From an uncultured Holophagaceae bacterium (GTDB lineage: Bacteria; Acidobacteriota; Holophagae; Holophagales; Holophagaceae), in NCBI GenBank assembly GCA_903884655.1, contig CAISFO010000060.1, positions 62,001 through 126,000 of the forward strand: a DNA stretch of 64,000 nt, written 5' to 3'. A model generated the notes under the pieces. That model was not told the origin of the DNA and ran no database searches. It saw only the letters and a list, made by a program, of their open reading frames with translations. Of the stretch, positions 28,007 through 36,897 are shown in pieces (the first letter of the stretch is position 1; every line of letters begins with the position of its first letter). The position numbers were made by a program, and so were the translations under genes.

Positions 28007-30562
28007 GTGGATCACTATCCACGAATCCGCTGCACTCCCAGGGGTGTAATCGCCGGAGTCACCTTGAGCCTGTCGCCGTCCCGAGGCCTCGCCCTTGCCG
28101 CCCTGGTCACTCTGCTCGCTTGTGGCGGTGGCGGGTCCAGTCCTGCGCCGGTCCCGCCTCAGTCCCCGGCCATCAGCTCGATCAATCCCAGCCATGGCAG
28201 CCCGGGGACCACGGTGGTCATCACGGGCACGGGCCTGTCGGCCACCACTGCAGTTGCCTTCGGCGGAGGGGGCGCCTTCTCCTTCGTCGTGGTTGGTGAC
28301 ACCGAAATCGATGCGGTCGTGCCCGCCAATGCCGCCAGCGGAGCCATCCAGGTCACCAAGCCCAGCGGATCGGCCACCTCCCTCCCATTCACCGTTGATC
28401 CCTTCCAGACTCCCACCATCACTGGCTTCACACCTTCTGCCATTGATTACGGTGGGACCCTGGTCAACCTGTCGGGCACGCATCTCATCGGTGCCACCCA
28501 GGTGCAGTTCAATGGCGCCAACGCAGTCTCATTCGGTGTATCCAGCGACACGCAGATCCTGGCCACCTCACCCACGCCCCTTGCGGCGGGAACCATCTCG
28601 GTCACTACCCCTGGGGGGAAGGCGGTCAGCGCGCCGTTCCAGGTTGCCTGGGGCGCCCCCTCGCTCACCAGCGTGAGACCCGCACGGGGCCCAGTGGGCA
28701 CGCCGGTGGTGCTCCGGGGCAGCAACCTGGGCTACCCGAATACCACCATCACCCTGAACGGCACGCCTGCGGCGATCACCTCGCAGTCCGCCTCCCAGCT
28801 CGCCTTCACCGTGCCGGCCGGAGCCACCAGTGGAAGCCTGGTGGTCAGCACACCCGGAGGTGCCATCTCCCAGACCTTCCCGGTGGATGTTGGCGTCGCC
28901 CTGGACCTCCACGTGGACAAGGTGCAGTTCACCCAGAGCACCCAGACCCTGGACAACACCGTGCCGATCGTGGCCGGGAAAGCCGGCCTCGTCCGGGTGT
29001 TCGCCCTGGCCAACCTGGCGAACAGCGCGGCCCCCACGGTGGAGGTCACATTGTTCAACAACGGTGCGCCTGTGTTCGGTTATCCCAAGACCGTTCCCGC
29101 CCCTGCCGGCAGTGTCCCCACCACCCTGAATGAAGGCGTCCTCACCTCAAGCTGGAATCTGGCCATCCCAGGCACGGACCTCACCACGCCCACCGGCAGC
29201 GGCTACAGCGTCATGGCGGTGGTGGATCCCACGGGCAACGTGGCAGAGAGCGACAAGACCGACAATGCGCTCACGGTGCCGCTCACGGCCACCACCGTGC
29301 CCATCTTCAAGACCACCATCTTCCCGGTCGTCCTGGCCAGCGGCACGGGGAACATCACGGCGGCCAACAAGGACGCCTGGGTGGCCCGCCTGGCGAGGAT
29401 GTACCCCGTGGCCAGCACGGATGTCGTGGTGGGCTCGACCTTCACTGGATCCGTCAGTTCCCTGGTCAGCAATGACAGCGACAAGCACTGGGAGACGCTG
29501 CTGCTGGACCTGGCGACCAAGCATTCGGCGGATGGAGCCACTGACCGTTACTATTTCGGCGCCCTCAAGGTGAGCTACACCTCTGGCGTGGCCGGACTCG
29601 GCTACGTTCCCTCCAGCGCCTCGTCCCCGTTCTATTCACGGACGGCCATCGGCTGGGACAAGACGGGCTACCAGGACGGCGGCAACTACCCTGAGGTCTT
29701 CGCCCACGAAACCGGCCACAACATGGGCCGGGGGCACAGCCCCTGTGCACCCAGTGGCCAGCCCCTGCCTTCGGGCCTCGACCTCTCCTATCCCTACGCA
29801 GGTGCCTCCATCGGTGTGTGGGGCTACGACAGCACCGCGAACCAGCTGAAGGACCCGACCACCTGCAAGGACATCATGGCCTACTGCAGTCCCGTCTGGG
29901 TGAGTGACTACGTCTACAAGGGGATCCTCAATTTCCGCGCCGCTTCGGGCGGATTCCTGGTGGTGGGGGCCCTGGAGGAAGCGCCGTCGCTGGCGGCGTC
30001 CGCCACCGTGGATTGTTTGATCGTCCGGGGCATCCTTCACGGTGATGGGAAGGTGGATCTGCGCCCAGCCTTCAGGACCCAGGCGCATCCCTCCGCCCTC
30101 TCCGGCCAGAGCGAATACGTCCTTGAATGCCTTGATGCCAAAGGTCAACCCATCTTCAGCACGACCCTTGAGCTGATGGATCTCGGCTGCTCTGCAAATG
30201 CCCCGACTCGCCACTTCGTCATGGCGCTTCCGCTGGCTGCGAACCTGCTGGATGGGATCACGGGGTTGCGGGTCCTGAAGGCCGGGCAGGTCATGGCCAG
30301 CCTGCAGCCCACCGGATCCGCCCCCCTCAAGCGCAGGGTGACCACCGCTCCGGAAGCCCACCGCCTTGACCCCAGCCAGGTGGAGCTCCAATGGGATGCG
30401 ACAGCCCATCCGGCCGCCCTGGTCCGGGATGGGGAAACGGGCGAAGTCATCGCCATCCTCGGCGGAGGCCGGCAGACCTTCGCGACCCCCGCCCGACAGA
30501 TCGACCTCGTCCTCAGCGACGGCGTGGTGGGCCAGGCACATCGGCTGGCGATCACCGAGTAG
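28007..30562 (+). CDS. IPT/TIG + CARDB-like secreted metzincin-type metalloprotease
   Basis: Lipobox-like LACGGGG; tandem TIG domains; FAHETGHNMGRGH (HExxHxxGxxH) and downstream CKDIMAYC Met-turn-like segment. True start uncertain. Confidence 0.8.
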   Translation: MDHYPRIRCTPRGVIAGVTLSLSPSRGLALAALVTLLACGGGGSSPAPVPPQSPAISSINPSHGSPGTTVVITGTGLSATTAVAFGGGGAFSFVVVGDTEIDAVVPANAASGAIQVTKPSGSATSLPFTVDPFQTPTITGFTPSAIDYGGTLVNLSGTHLIGATQVQFNGANAVSFGVSSDTQILATSPTPLAAGTISVTTPGGKAVSAPFQVAWGAPSLTSVRPARGPVGTPVVLRGSNLGYPNTTITLNGTPAAITSQSASQLAFTVPAGATSGSLVVSTPGGAISQTFPVDVGVALDLHVDKVQFTQSTQTLDNTVPIVAGKAGLVRVFALANLANSAAPTVEVTLFNNGAPVFGYPKTVPAPAGSVPTTLNEGVLTSSWNLAIPGTDLTTPTGSGYSVMAVVDPTGNVAESDKTDNALTVPLTATTVPIFKTTIFPVVLASGTGNITAANKDAWVARLARMYPVASTDVVVGSTFTGSVSSLVSNDSDKHWETLLLDLATKHSADGATDRYYFGALKVSYTSGVAGLGYVPSSASSPFYSRTAIGWDKTGYQDGGNYPEVFAHETGHNMGRGHSPCAPSGQPLPSGLDLSYPYAGASIGVWGYDSTANQLKDPTTCKDIMAYCSPVWVSDYVYKGILNFRAASGGFLVVGALEEAPSLAASATVDCLIVRGILHGDGKVDLRPAFRTQAHPSALSGQSEYVLECLDAKGQPIFSTTLELMDLGCSANAPTRHFVMALPLAANLLDGITGLRVLKAGQVMASLQPTGSAPLKRRVTTAPEAHRLDPSQVELQWDATAHPAALVRDGETGEVIAILGGGRQTFATPARQIDLVLSDGVVGQAHRLAITE

Positions 30563-30664
30563 CGCATCCCCAGGGTCGCTGCATCCAGCCTGCCGGGCGC
30601 TTATTGCGCGTGAGCAAATCGGGTTTTCGTGGGATACTGAAAGATCCTCTGTACCCGGGTGCTC

Positions 30665-32575
30665 ATGCCGCACACGCACTTCCAGCTTCTTTCGAACTGC
30701 TCGGATGAGCAGCTCAGAACCATCTGCGAACGGCGGCGCCTGCCCATTCCCATCCGCTGGGAGGATGGAGGCGAGGGGCGCCTGCGTCTATTGAAGACCA
30801 TGGTCTTCCACCTGGAGGACCACAAGCGGCTGTCGGACACCCTGGCGGACCTGGCCAGCGCCTCCCTGGTGGCCTTGAAGCAGTTCGTGAATGACGGAAG
30901 CGAGCCCGAGCCCCAGGTGGTCGAGGTGCTGCGGGAGCTGGGATTGCTCCTTCCCTGCGGCGCCGGCTGGGCTGTGGCGGAACGGGTGGCCGATGCCCTC
31001 GAGGATTTCGACGAAGGCGCCCTGAGCTTCCAGGCCCCCACCGAGGTGAAGCTGAAATCCGTGGAGCCCTTCCGGTTCTCCCTGGCCCTGACCAGTGTGC
31101 TGCTGCGCTGCGTGTCCGGCCTGCGCGTGCTCAAAGGTGGTCTGCCCGCCAAGAAGGAACTCGGCCAGCTCATGCAGCGCAATGCCATGCTCCAGGAGGA
31201 GCAGGACGCGACGCTGCTCTTCACTCTGCTGCACCGCCTGGGCCTGCTCTGGAACCGCGATGGCCGCGTGGAGACCCTCCTGCCGGCCGTCACCAGCCAC
31301 CCGCCCCGCTGGGTGGCCGAGCGCGCCTTCGCCAGCCTGCTGGAGCACGACCTCAAGGCCTGGGGCATGCCGCCGGCCGAGGACCGCCACTTCCTCATGC
31401 AGCACCTGCTGGAGCGCCGGGGCCAGACCCTGGCCGTGGCCTCCTTCCTGGGTTTCCTGAAGACCCTGCATCCCCTCGACGAGGAGCGCACCCGCACGGT
31501 GTTCCTGCCCTTCCTGGGTCGCATGGGCATCATCCAGGGCGATGCGGGCCTGGCCCACGTCCGCCTGTCCGAGCATGGCGAGGCCCTGGCCCACGAGTAC
31601 CTGCTCCGTGACCTGAAGGGCACGGCGGCCCACTGGCAGCCTCTGGAGCAGGACCAGCCCATGATCATGCAGCCCACCCTGGAGCTGCTGACCCCCCTGC
31701 TGCAGAACCCCCACCGGCTGCTTCAGCTGGCCCAGCTGGCGGAGGTGGAATCCCTTGATGCCATGGGCAGCTTCCGCGTCAGCCACGCCACCCTCGTCCG
31801 GGCCCTGGATGCCGGTGTGCCGCTCGAGGAACTGGGTCAGCGGCTGGGCGCCGCCACTCAGACACTGCCCCAGCCCCTGCTCCAGCTGCTGGAGGACCTC
31901 TCCCGCCGGGTGGGCGAGGTGGAGGTCCACCAAGGGGTGCGCCTGGTGCGGGCCCGCACGGCCCATCTGGCGGATGAACTGAAACTGAGGCCCGAACTGG
32001 CGCCCCTGAAGCTGGGCTCGCTCTCCGACACCGTGCTGGAGGTGCGCGGGGACGGCAACGCCCACGCCCTGCTCAAGCTGGCGGGCTTCATGCCCAAACC
32101 CGGCCGCTTCCTGGCGCTCAGCGTGGACGGCGACGAGAAGCTCTACCTCTGGGCCCTGGCGGCCCTGGCCTTCGTGGATGAGAAGGGCATGAACCACCAC
32201 CTGGAGCCCGTGCGGCAGATGGTGCGCTCGGCCATCCAGAAGCTCCATGACGAGGATCCCTCCCTCTACCAGGAGGTGCAGCGGCGCATTCCCATGCTGC
32301 ACCTGGGCGGCGAGGACCAGCTGGCCGAGGAGGTGCAGCGCATCCTCGAGTACGCCGCGGGCCACACCCTCATGGTGGAGCTGACCTACCTGCCCCCTGC
32401 GGCCCACCGGACGCAGCTGCGGCGCGTGTCTCCGCGCACCATCCAGGAGGACCACCTGCTGGCCTTCTGCCACCTCCACCAGGAGGAGATGGCCTTCCGC
32501 CTCACCCGCATCCAGGGCGTGAAGCTGCTGAACGAGCGCGGCTGGACCCCGGCGAACCACAGCCAGGCGGGGTGA
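30665..32575 (+). CDS. Helicase-associated (XPB/Ssl2-like, Helicase_C_3) protein with C-terminal WYL-like domain
   Basis: PMIMQPTLELL segment typical of Helicase_C_3; terminal GHTLMVELTYLPPAAHRTQLRRVSPRTIQEDHLLAFCHLHQEEMAFRLTRIQGVKLL is WYL-like. Confidence 0.7.
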   Translation: MPHTHFQLLSNCSDEQLRTICERRRLPIPIRWEDGGEGRLRLLKTMVFHLEDHKRLSDTLADLASASLVALKQFVNDGSEPEPQVVEVLRELGLLLPCGAGWAVAERVADALEDFDEGALSFQAPTEVKLKSVEPFRFSLALTSVLLRCVSGLRVLKGGLPAKKELGQLMQRNAMLQEEQDATLLFTLLHRLGLLWNRDGRVETLLPAVTSHPPRWVAERAFASLLEHDLKAWGMPPAEDRHFLMQHLLERRGQTLAVASFLGFLKTLHPLDEERTRTVFLPFLGRMGIIQGDAGLAHVRLSEHGEALAHEYLLRDLKGTAAHWQPLEQDQPMIMQPTLELLTPLLQNPHRLLQLAQLAEVESLDAMGSFRVSHATLVRALDAGVPLEELGQRLGAATQTLPQPLLQLLEDLSRRVGEVEVHQGVRLVRARTAHLADELKLRPELAPLKLGSLSDTVLEVRGDGNAHALLKLAGFMPKPGRFLALSVDGDEKLYLWALAALAFVDEKGMNHHLEPVRQMVRSAIQKLHDEDPSLYQEVQRRIPMLHLGGEDQLAEEVQRILEYAAGHTLMVELTYLPPAAHRTQLRRVSPRTIQEDHLLAFCHLHQEEMAFRLTRIQGVKLLNERGWTPANHSQAG

Positions 32576-32581
32576 GGGTTG

Positions 32582-32698
32582 GTCCTCAGCCCTCAGGAAA
32601 GACTGGGCCGTGGAGATGTGATCGGCCGTTCCAAAACGCGCGGCCCAAAGTGAAAAATCGGCGCGGCCCTCAGGCCGCCACCGAACCTACCTGAGGAC
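32582..32698. repeat. Intergenic palindromic repeat, copy C
   Basis: GTCCTCAG (32582-32589) / CTGAGGAC (32691-32698); core ATCGGCGCGGCCCTCAGGCCGCCACCGAACCT shared with copy A. Confidence 0.75.
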
Positions 32699-32704
32699 TG
32701 AGGC

Positions 32705-32998
32705 CTACCCCACCAGTTCCTTCATCCTCTTGTCCAGCACTTCCGCCAATTTCTCGACCACTTCCCGGGTTTCGGTGCGGGAGACCTGGACTTCCTTCTC
32801 CAGCTTGCGCTCGGTCTGGAGCACGGATTTCTGCAGCTGGGACAGCATGCCCTTCATGTCATCGATGTCATTGAGCAGGGAGTTCAGCCGGGGATCCGGC
32901 GGGCGACTGTTGCTGAACACGCCCATGCCTGCCATCACGGTGGAGAGGGCTGAAAGCAGGAGGATGAGGAGAAGCAGGGGATTGCTGGCCATGGGCAC
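32705..32998 (-). CDS. Short membrane-anchored coiled-coil protein
   Basis: N-terminal hydrophobic segment then charged helix-forming sequence. Confidence 0.5.
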   Translation of the reverse strand: MPMASNPLLLLILLLSALSTVMAGMGVFSNSRPPDPRLNSLLNDIDDMKGMLSQLQKSVLQTERKLEKEVQVSRTETREVVEKLAEVLDKRMKELVG

Positions 32999-33054
32999 AC
33001 CTTACCGCAGGAGTTGCCAGGACCGTGCCGAACAAGGAGCGTGCCCCAGCCACC

Positions 33055-33573
33055 CTATTGTGGGTTCTGCTTGACCCGTTGGTAGTCGTCAGCCCCAACT
33101 TTGAGCGGTTTTTCCACCGGGATCACCAGATAGGGTTCAGCCCTGCGATTGCTCTTGCGTGATGCCAACTGAAGCTGTTGCTGGACTTCTTCTTTGGCTT
33201 GCCGCTCCCGAGCCACTTCAGTGGCATGGCTGGTGGCCAGGCGGGTGAGTTCCTGCTCCTGGCGCTGGGCCTGGACAGCCAATTCGTCCGCCCGCTGTTT
33301 CTGCTGGACACCCCAGGAGCCCAGTCCGGCCAGGGCCATCAGCAGGGGCAGGGCCGCGGCGGCCAGCAGGCCCCAGGTGGGCCGCTTCCGCTCGGTCCGG
33401 CTGCGGCGCTGGGCCTCCCGGCGGAGATCGTCAGCCAGGGCTTTCAATTCGGGTGTGGGTTGGGTCTCGGTGGGTGCCGCCAGGGGCCCAAGGCCCAGGA
33501 GATCGCGGAGTTCCGATCGAAGCTGAACATCCTCGGCGGGTTCGAAACGCCGGGCGGGATCAGACCAGGACAT
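33055..33573 (-). CDS. Single-TM putative anti-sigma-like partner of the ECF sigma factor
   Basis: Overlaps the 3' end of the sigma gene; single TM (GLLAAAALPLLMALAGLGSWG) and coiled coil. Confidence 0.5.
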   Translation of the reverse strand: MSWSDPARRFEPAEDVQLRSELRDLLGLGPLAAPTETQPTPELKALADDLRREAQRRSRTERKRPTWGLLAAAALPLLMALAGLGSWGVQQKQRADELAVQAQRQEQELTRLATSHATEVARERQAKEEVQQQLQLASRKSNRRAEPYLVIPVEKPLKVGADDYQRVKQNPQ

Positions 33574-34075
33574 GCACGCCTCCAGAAGGGTTGAGCTGAT
33601 CTTTGAGTTGGGCCTTGGCCCGGTGGATTCGGGTCTTCACGGTAGCCTCAGGGATATCGAGGATGTCCGCGATCTCACGAATGGAAAGGCCTTCCACCAC
33701 GAACAGCCAGAGGGCTTCGCGGAAGGTGGGCGAGAGCATCCGCATGCGCTCCCGCACCTCCTGGTTGAGCACCTGGTCGTCGGCCCCCCCGGCAAGGCCG
33801 GGTTCGGACACGGATTCCAGACTAAGGTTCTGGTTCTTCATGGGTCGGCGCTCGGTCAGGGAAAGGGTTCGCACAGTGCCGTAGAGGAAGGCGGTGGGAT
33901 GCTCCACCCGCACTTCCCGCTGCATGAGGATGACAAAGGCCTCCTGGGCGATGTCCTCCGGGAAATTGGCCCCGTAACGACGGGCGTAGCTCACCAGCCT
34001 TGGATAAAGCTCGGCAAAGGCGGCATGGAAGGCCTCCTGAGTGCCGAACGGGGTTTCGAGTTGGGACTGCGCCAT
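33560..34075 (-). CDS. ECF-type RNA polymerase sigma factor
   Basis: Region 2 (AFAELYPRLVSYARRYGANFPEDIAQEAFV) and region 4 (LSPTFREALWLFVVEGLSIREIADILDIPEATVKTRIHRAKAQLK). Confidence 0.88.
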   Translation of the reverse strand: MAQSQLETPFGTQEAFHAAFAELYPRLVSYARRYGANFPEDIAQEAFVILMQREVRVEHPTAFLYGTVRTLSLTERRPMKNQNLSLESVSEPGLAGGADDQVLNQEVRERMRMLSPTFREALWLFVVEGLSIREIADILDIPEATVKTRIHRAKAQLKDQLNPSGGVHVLV

Positions 34076-34139
34076 GCATGGGCTCCGACACCCTAGGATG
34101 CCAGGAACCCCGTCAAGGTTCCGGCTAGGCTGGAAGGGT

Positions 34140-34964
34140 ATGGAGAACCCTCTGGAAGCCTGGCGCGACACCCTCCTGGAACTGGGGGTGATGGGACTGG
34201 TGCGCGAGCCCTCCCCTGTCGTCCAGGAACCCTCCCTCCGGGCGCCTTCGGTGGTACCGCCCCCCCGCCATGCCGAGGACCGGCCCGCGCCAAGGCTCGC
34301 AGCCTCGCTTCCGCCAGCCTATGTCCCCCCAAGTGACGCCATCGGCTGTCCCCGGCCCGCATCCGTGGCCGCTGCGACCGACCTGGCCGGACTGCAGCAG
34401 GCCATCCAGGGCTGTCTGGCCTGCCCGCTGGGGCCGGGCCGAATGAAGTTCGTCTTCGGCGAAGGCGACCCCGGGGCCCGGCTCATGTTCGTCGGGGAGG
34501 GTCCGGGCCGGGACGAGGACCTGCAGGGTCGTCCCTTCGTGGGCAAGGCCGGGGAACTGCTCGACAAAATGGTCGGGGCCATCGGACTGAAGCGCGAGGA
34601 GACCTACATCGCGAACATCGTGAAATGCCGACCCCCCGACAACCGGGCCCCGACGCCCGAAGAAGCCCGGGCCTGCCTTGGCTACCTGCACCGCCAGATC
34701 GAGCTGGTCTGCCCAGCCGTGATCGTCACCCTCGGCGCCACGCCCTTGCGCGAGCTGGTGGGCGTGGGCGAGGGCATCACCCGGGTCCGGGGTCAGTGGA
34801 AGCGAGTCAAGGTCGGCGGACGCGAAATTCCCGTCATGCCCACCTTCCACCCGGCCTATGTGCTGCGCCAGTACACCCAGGACATCCGCCGAGCCGTCTG
34901 GGAGGACCTCAAGGCGGCGAAGGAATGGGCCGATCGCCCGGTCCCACCCGAAACCCGTCCATAG
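34140..34964 (+). CDS. Uracil-DNA glycosylase, type 4 (Fe-S)
   Basis: CLACPLGPGRMKFVFGEGDPGARLMFVGEGPGRDEDLQGRPFVGKAGELLDKM; MPTFHPAYVLR. Confidence 0.92.
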   Translation: MENPLEAWRDTLLELGVMGLVREPSPVVQEPSLRAPSVVPPPRHAEDRPAPRLAASLPPAYVPPSDAIGCPRPASVAAATDLAGLQQAIQGCLACPLGPGRMKFVFGEGDPGARLMFVGEGPGRDEDLQGRPFVGKAGELLDKMVGAIGLKREETYIANIVKCRPPDNRAPTPEEARACLGYLHRQIELVCPAVIVTLGATPLRELVGVGEGITRVRGQWKRVKVGGREIPVMPTFHPAYVLRQYTQDIRRAVWEDLKAAKEWADRPVPPETRP

Positions 34965-35053
34965 ACATCGGACGGCGCAGGCGCCATTTATGAAGCCTGG
35001 AGCCTGGAGCCCGGCCCCCATGTCATGCTAGGTGCAGCTTTAGAGGACCCCCC

Positions 35054-36418
35054 ATGCGTCTTGTCAATGTGTTCTTCATCGTCCTGCTGCTGCTGGTTCT
35101 CATGGTGCTGGGCAACCTGTACCTCACCAACCACGACCTGCTGGTGCGCGAAGTGGTCGTCTTTGGCGAAAGCATCAAGCTGCAAAGCGTCATCCTGATC
35201 ACCTTCCTGCTGGGCTTCCTGCTGAACGTCCTCTATACCGGCATCATGGAGGTCATCCGCCTGGTGCGGGGGCTCAATGACTCGGCGGATACGCGGCTGG
35301 TGAAGCGCATCTCGGAGCGCATGCAGGACGCCCGGGACCTGGTGGCCCACGGGACCCCGCGGGCGGCGAAGGAGATCCTGGAAAGCATCCTCGAGCAGCG
35401 CAAAGAGCACGTCCCTGCCCGGCTCCTGCTGGGCGACATCCTGCTCAAGACCGGCAGCGCCGACGAGGCGGTGAAGCTCTTCCAGGCCCTGTGCGAGGAT
35501 GAACCGGACCTGGTGGAGGCCCGCTACCAGCTGGCGGAGGCCTTGCTGGCCGTCCGGAACCCCGATGCCTCCATCGTGGTCCTGAAGAAGCTGGCCTCGG
35601 ATCAACCCAAAAAGGCCCTCCGGGCCTGGCGGCGCCTGCGGGCCATGCACATGGAAGCCCAGCGCTGGGAAGAGGCCACCGAGGCCCACAAGAAGCTCCT
35701 GTCCCTCTTCGCCAGTGAGCTCACCCAGGGCGAGAAGGCCCAGGGGGCCGCCCTGGCCTACCAGGTGGGCATGGCCAAGGTGGACGCCGACCAGTTCAAG
35801 GATGCCGCCCAGATCTTCCAGCAGGTCATCAAGGACGAGCCCGACTTCGTGCCGGCCTACCTCAGCCTGGGTCGCTGCATGATCCTCCAGGATCAGGAAG
35901 CCCAGGGCCTGGAGATCCTGATCGAAGGCTTCCGGAAGACGGGCGAGGGCACCTTTCTGCAGGAGATGGAGGACTACTTCATCCAGCTGGGCCGGCCCGA
36001 GGATGGGCTCGCCCTCATGCGCCGAGTGGCCGCCACCTCCCAGCACGCCACCACGGCCAAGTTCTTCCTGGGCAAGATGCTCTACCGCCTGGAGATCCTG
36101 GATGAGGCCCTGGAGTTGTTCCAGGAGGTCCGCAGCCAGGTGGTCTACAGCCCGATCCTCTTCTTCTTCATGGCCAAGATCCACAGCCGCCGGGGCCGTC
36201 TGGACGCAGCCCTGAACGAATACCGGCAGCTGCTCCGCAATCTCGGCGTCCTCAAGCAGCGCTACGAGTGCGCCGTCTGCGGACACCGGACCCAGGATTA
36301 CGGCGACCGCTGCGAAAGCTGCGGCAGCTGGAACAGCAGCCACTTCATGTTCAAGGAGAGCGACCTCCCCGAAGGCCCCCTCCGCGCCGAGTCGGGATCC
36401 TGGATGGCGATGCTCTGA
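35054..36418 (+). CDS. LapA-like (DUF1049) N-terminus fused to LapB/YciM-like TPR and zinc ribbon
   Basis: Two N-terminal TMs; TPR array; C-terminal CAVCGHRTQDYGDRCESCGSW. Confidence 0.75.
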   Translation: MRLVNVFFIVLLLLVLMVLGNLYLTNHDLLVREVVVFGESIKLQSVILITFLLGFLLNVLYTGIMEVIRLVRGLNDSADTRLVKRISERMQDARDLVAHGTPRAAKEILESILEQRKEHVPARLLLGDILLKTGSADEAVKLFQALCEDEPDLVEARYQLAEALLAVRNPDASIVVLKKLASDQPKKALRAWRRLRAMHMEAQRWEEATEAHKKLLSLFASELTQGEKAQGAALAYQVGMAKVDADQFKDAAQIFQQVIKDEPDFVPAYLSLGRCMILQDQEAQGLEILIEGFRKTGEGTFLQEMEDYFIQLGRPEDGLALMRRVAATSQHATTAKFFLGKMLYRLEILDEALELFQEVRSQVVYSPILFFFMAKIHSRRGRLDAALNEYRQLLRNLGVLKQRYECAVCGHRTQDYGDRCESCGSWNSSHFMFKESDLPEGPLRAESGSWMAML

Positions 36419-36464
36419 GCGGTGGCAAAGGGTGCTGCAGTGCAGCGCCCTTTGCCGGCACCGC
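36419..36464 (+). terminator. Long near-perfect palindrome just after stop codon
   Basis: GCGGTGGCAAAGGGTGCTGCA / GTGCAGCGCCCTTTGCCGGCACCGC. Confidence 0.5.
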
Positions 36465-36469
36465 TCGAG

Positions 36470-36772
36470 CAGAGCATAACGATCAGGTTGGCCACCGCCA
36501 TGACCGAACCCTCTGCCCGGGCAGTGCCAATTACCGACACCCGGCGGGCTGGCGAAGCCCAGCCGGGTGGCAAGGGACGCGGCAGTGCCACATGCCAGCA
36601 CCCGGCGGGCTGGCGAAGCCCAGCCGGGTGGCAAGGGACGCGGCAGTGCCGCGTTCCGAGCCGGGCACCCGGCGGGCTGAGCATCGCAACCTGGTCGGCC
36701 TCTCTTCCCACCGGAGTCGCCCAACTCCCTGGAACACCGTATGTCCGGGAGCCTAACGACCAGGTAGGCCTC
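36470..36772. repeat. Complex intergenic repeat region (61-bp hairpin units plus a repeated GAGCnTAACGAyCAGGTnGGCC-like motif)
   Basis: CACCCGGCGGGCT... at 36538, 36599 and partial at 36666; motif near 36470, 36679 and 36750. Confidence 0.85.
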
Positions 36773-36835
36773 AATCCCTGACGCCCTCCGGCGACCCCGC
36801 GCCGGGCGGCCATCCGCCCTCCCCGGAATTGGCGC

Positions 36836-36887
36836 TTGACCCCCCGGAATGCATGCCCATAAACTACACCCCACGAGGTGCTAGTTT
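36836..36887 (+). promoter_or_regulatory. Promoter plus inverted-repeat operator of the Rrf2 cassette
   Basis: TTGACC (36836-36841), 18 nt, TAAACT (36860-36865); inverted repeat AAACTACACC-CCACGA-GGTGCTAGTTT (36861-36887) overlapping the -10. Confidence 0.5.
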
Positions 36888-36897
36888 GAATTCGTCC

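Noticed and set aside
36538-36727. Possible CRISPR array from 61-67 bp spaced repeats
   Set aside because: Units are contiguous hairpins without unique spacers and no cas genes are nearby.
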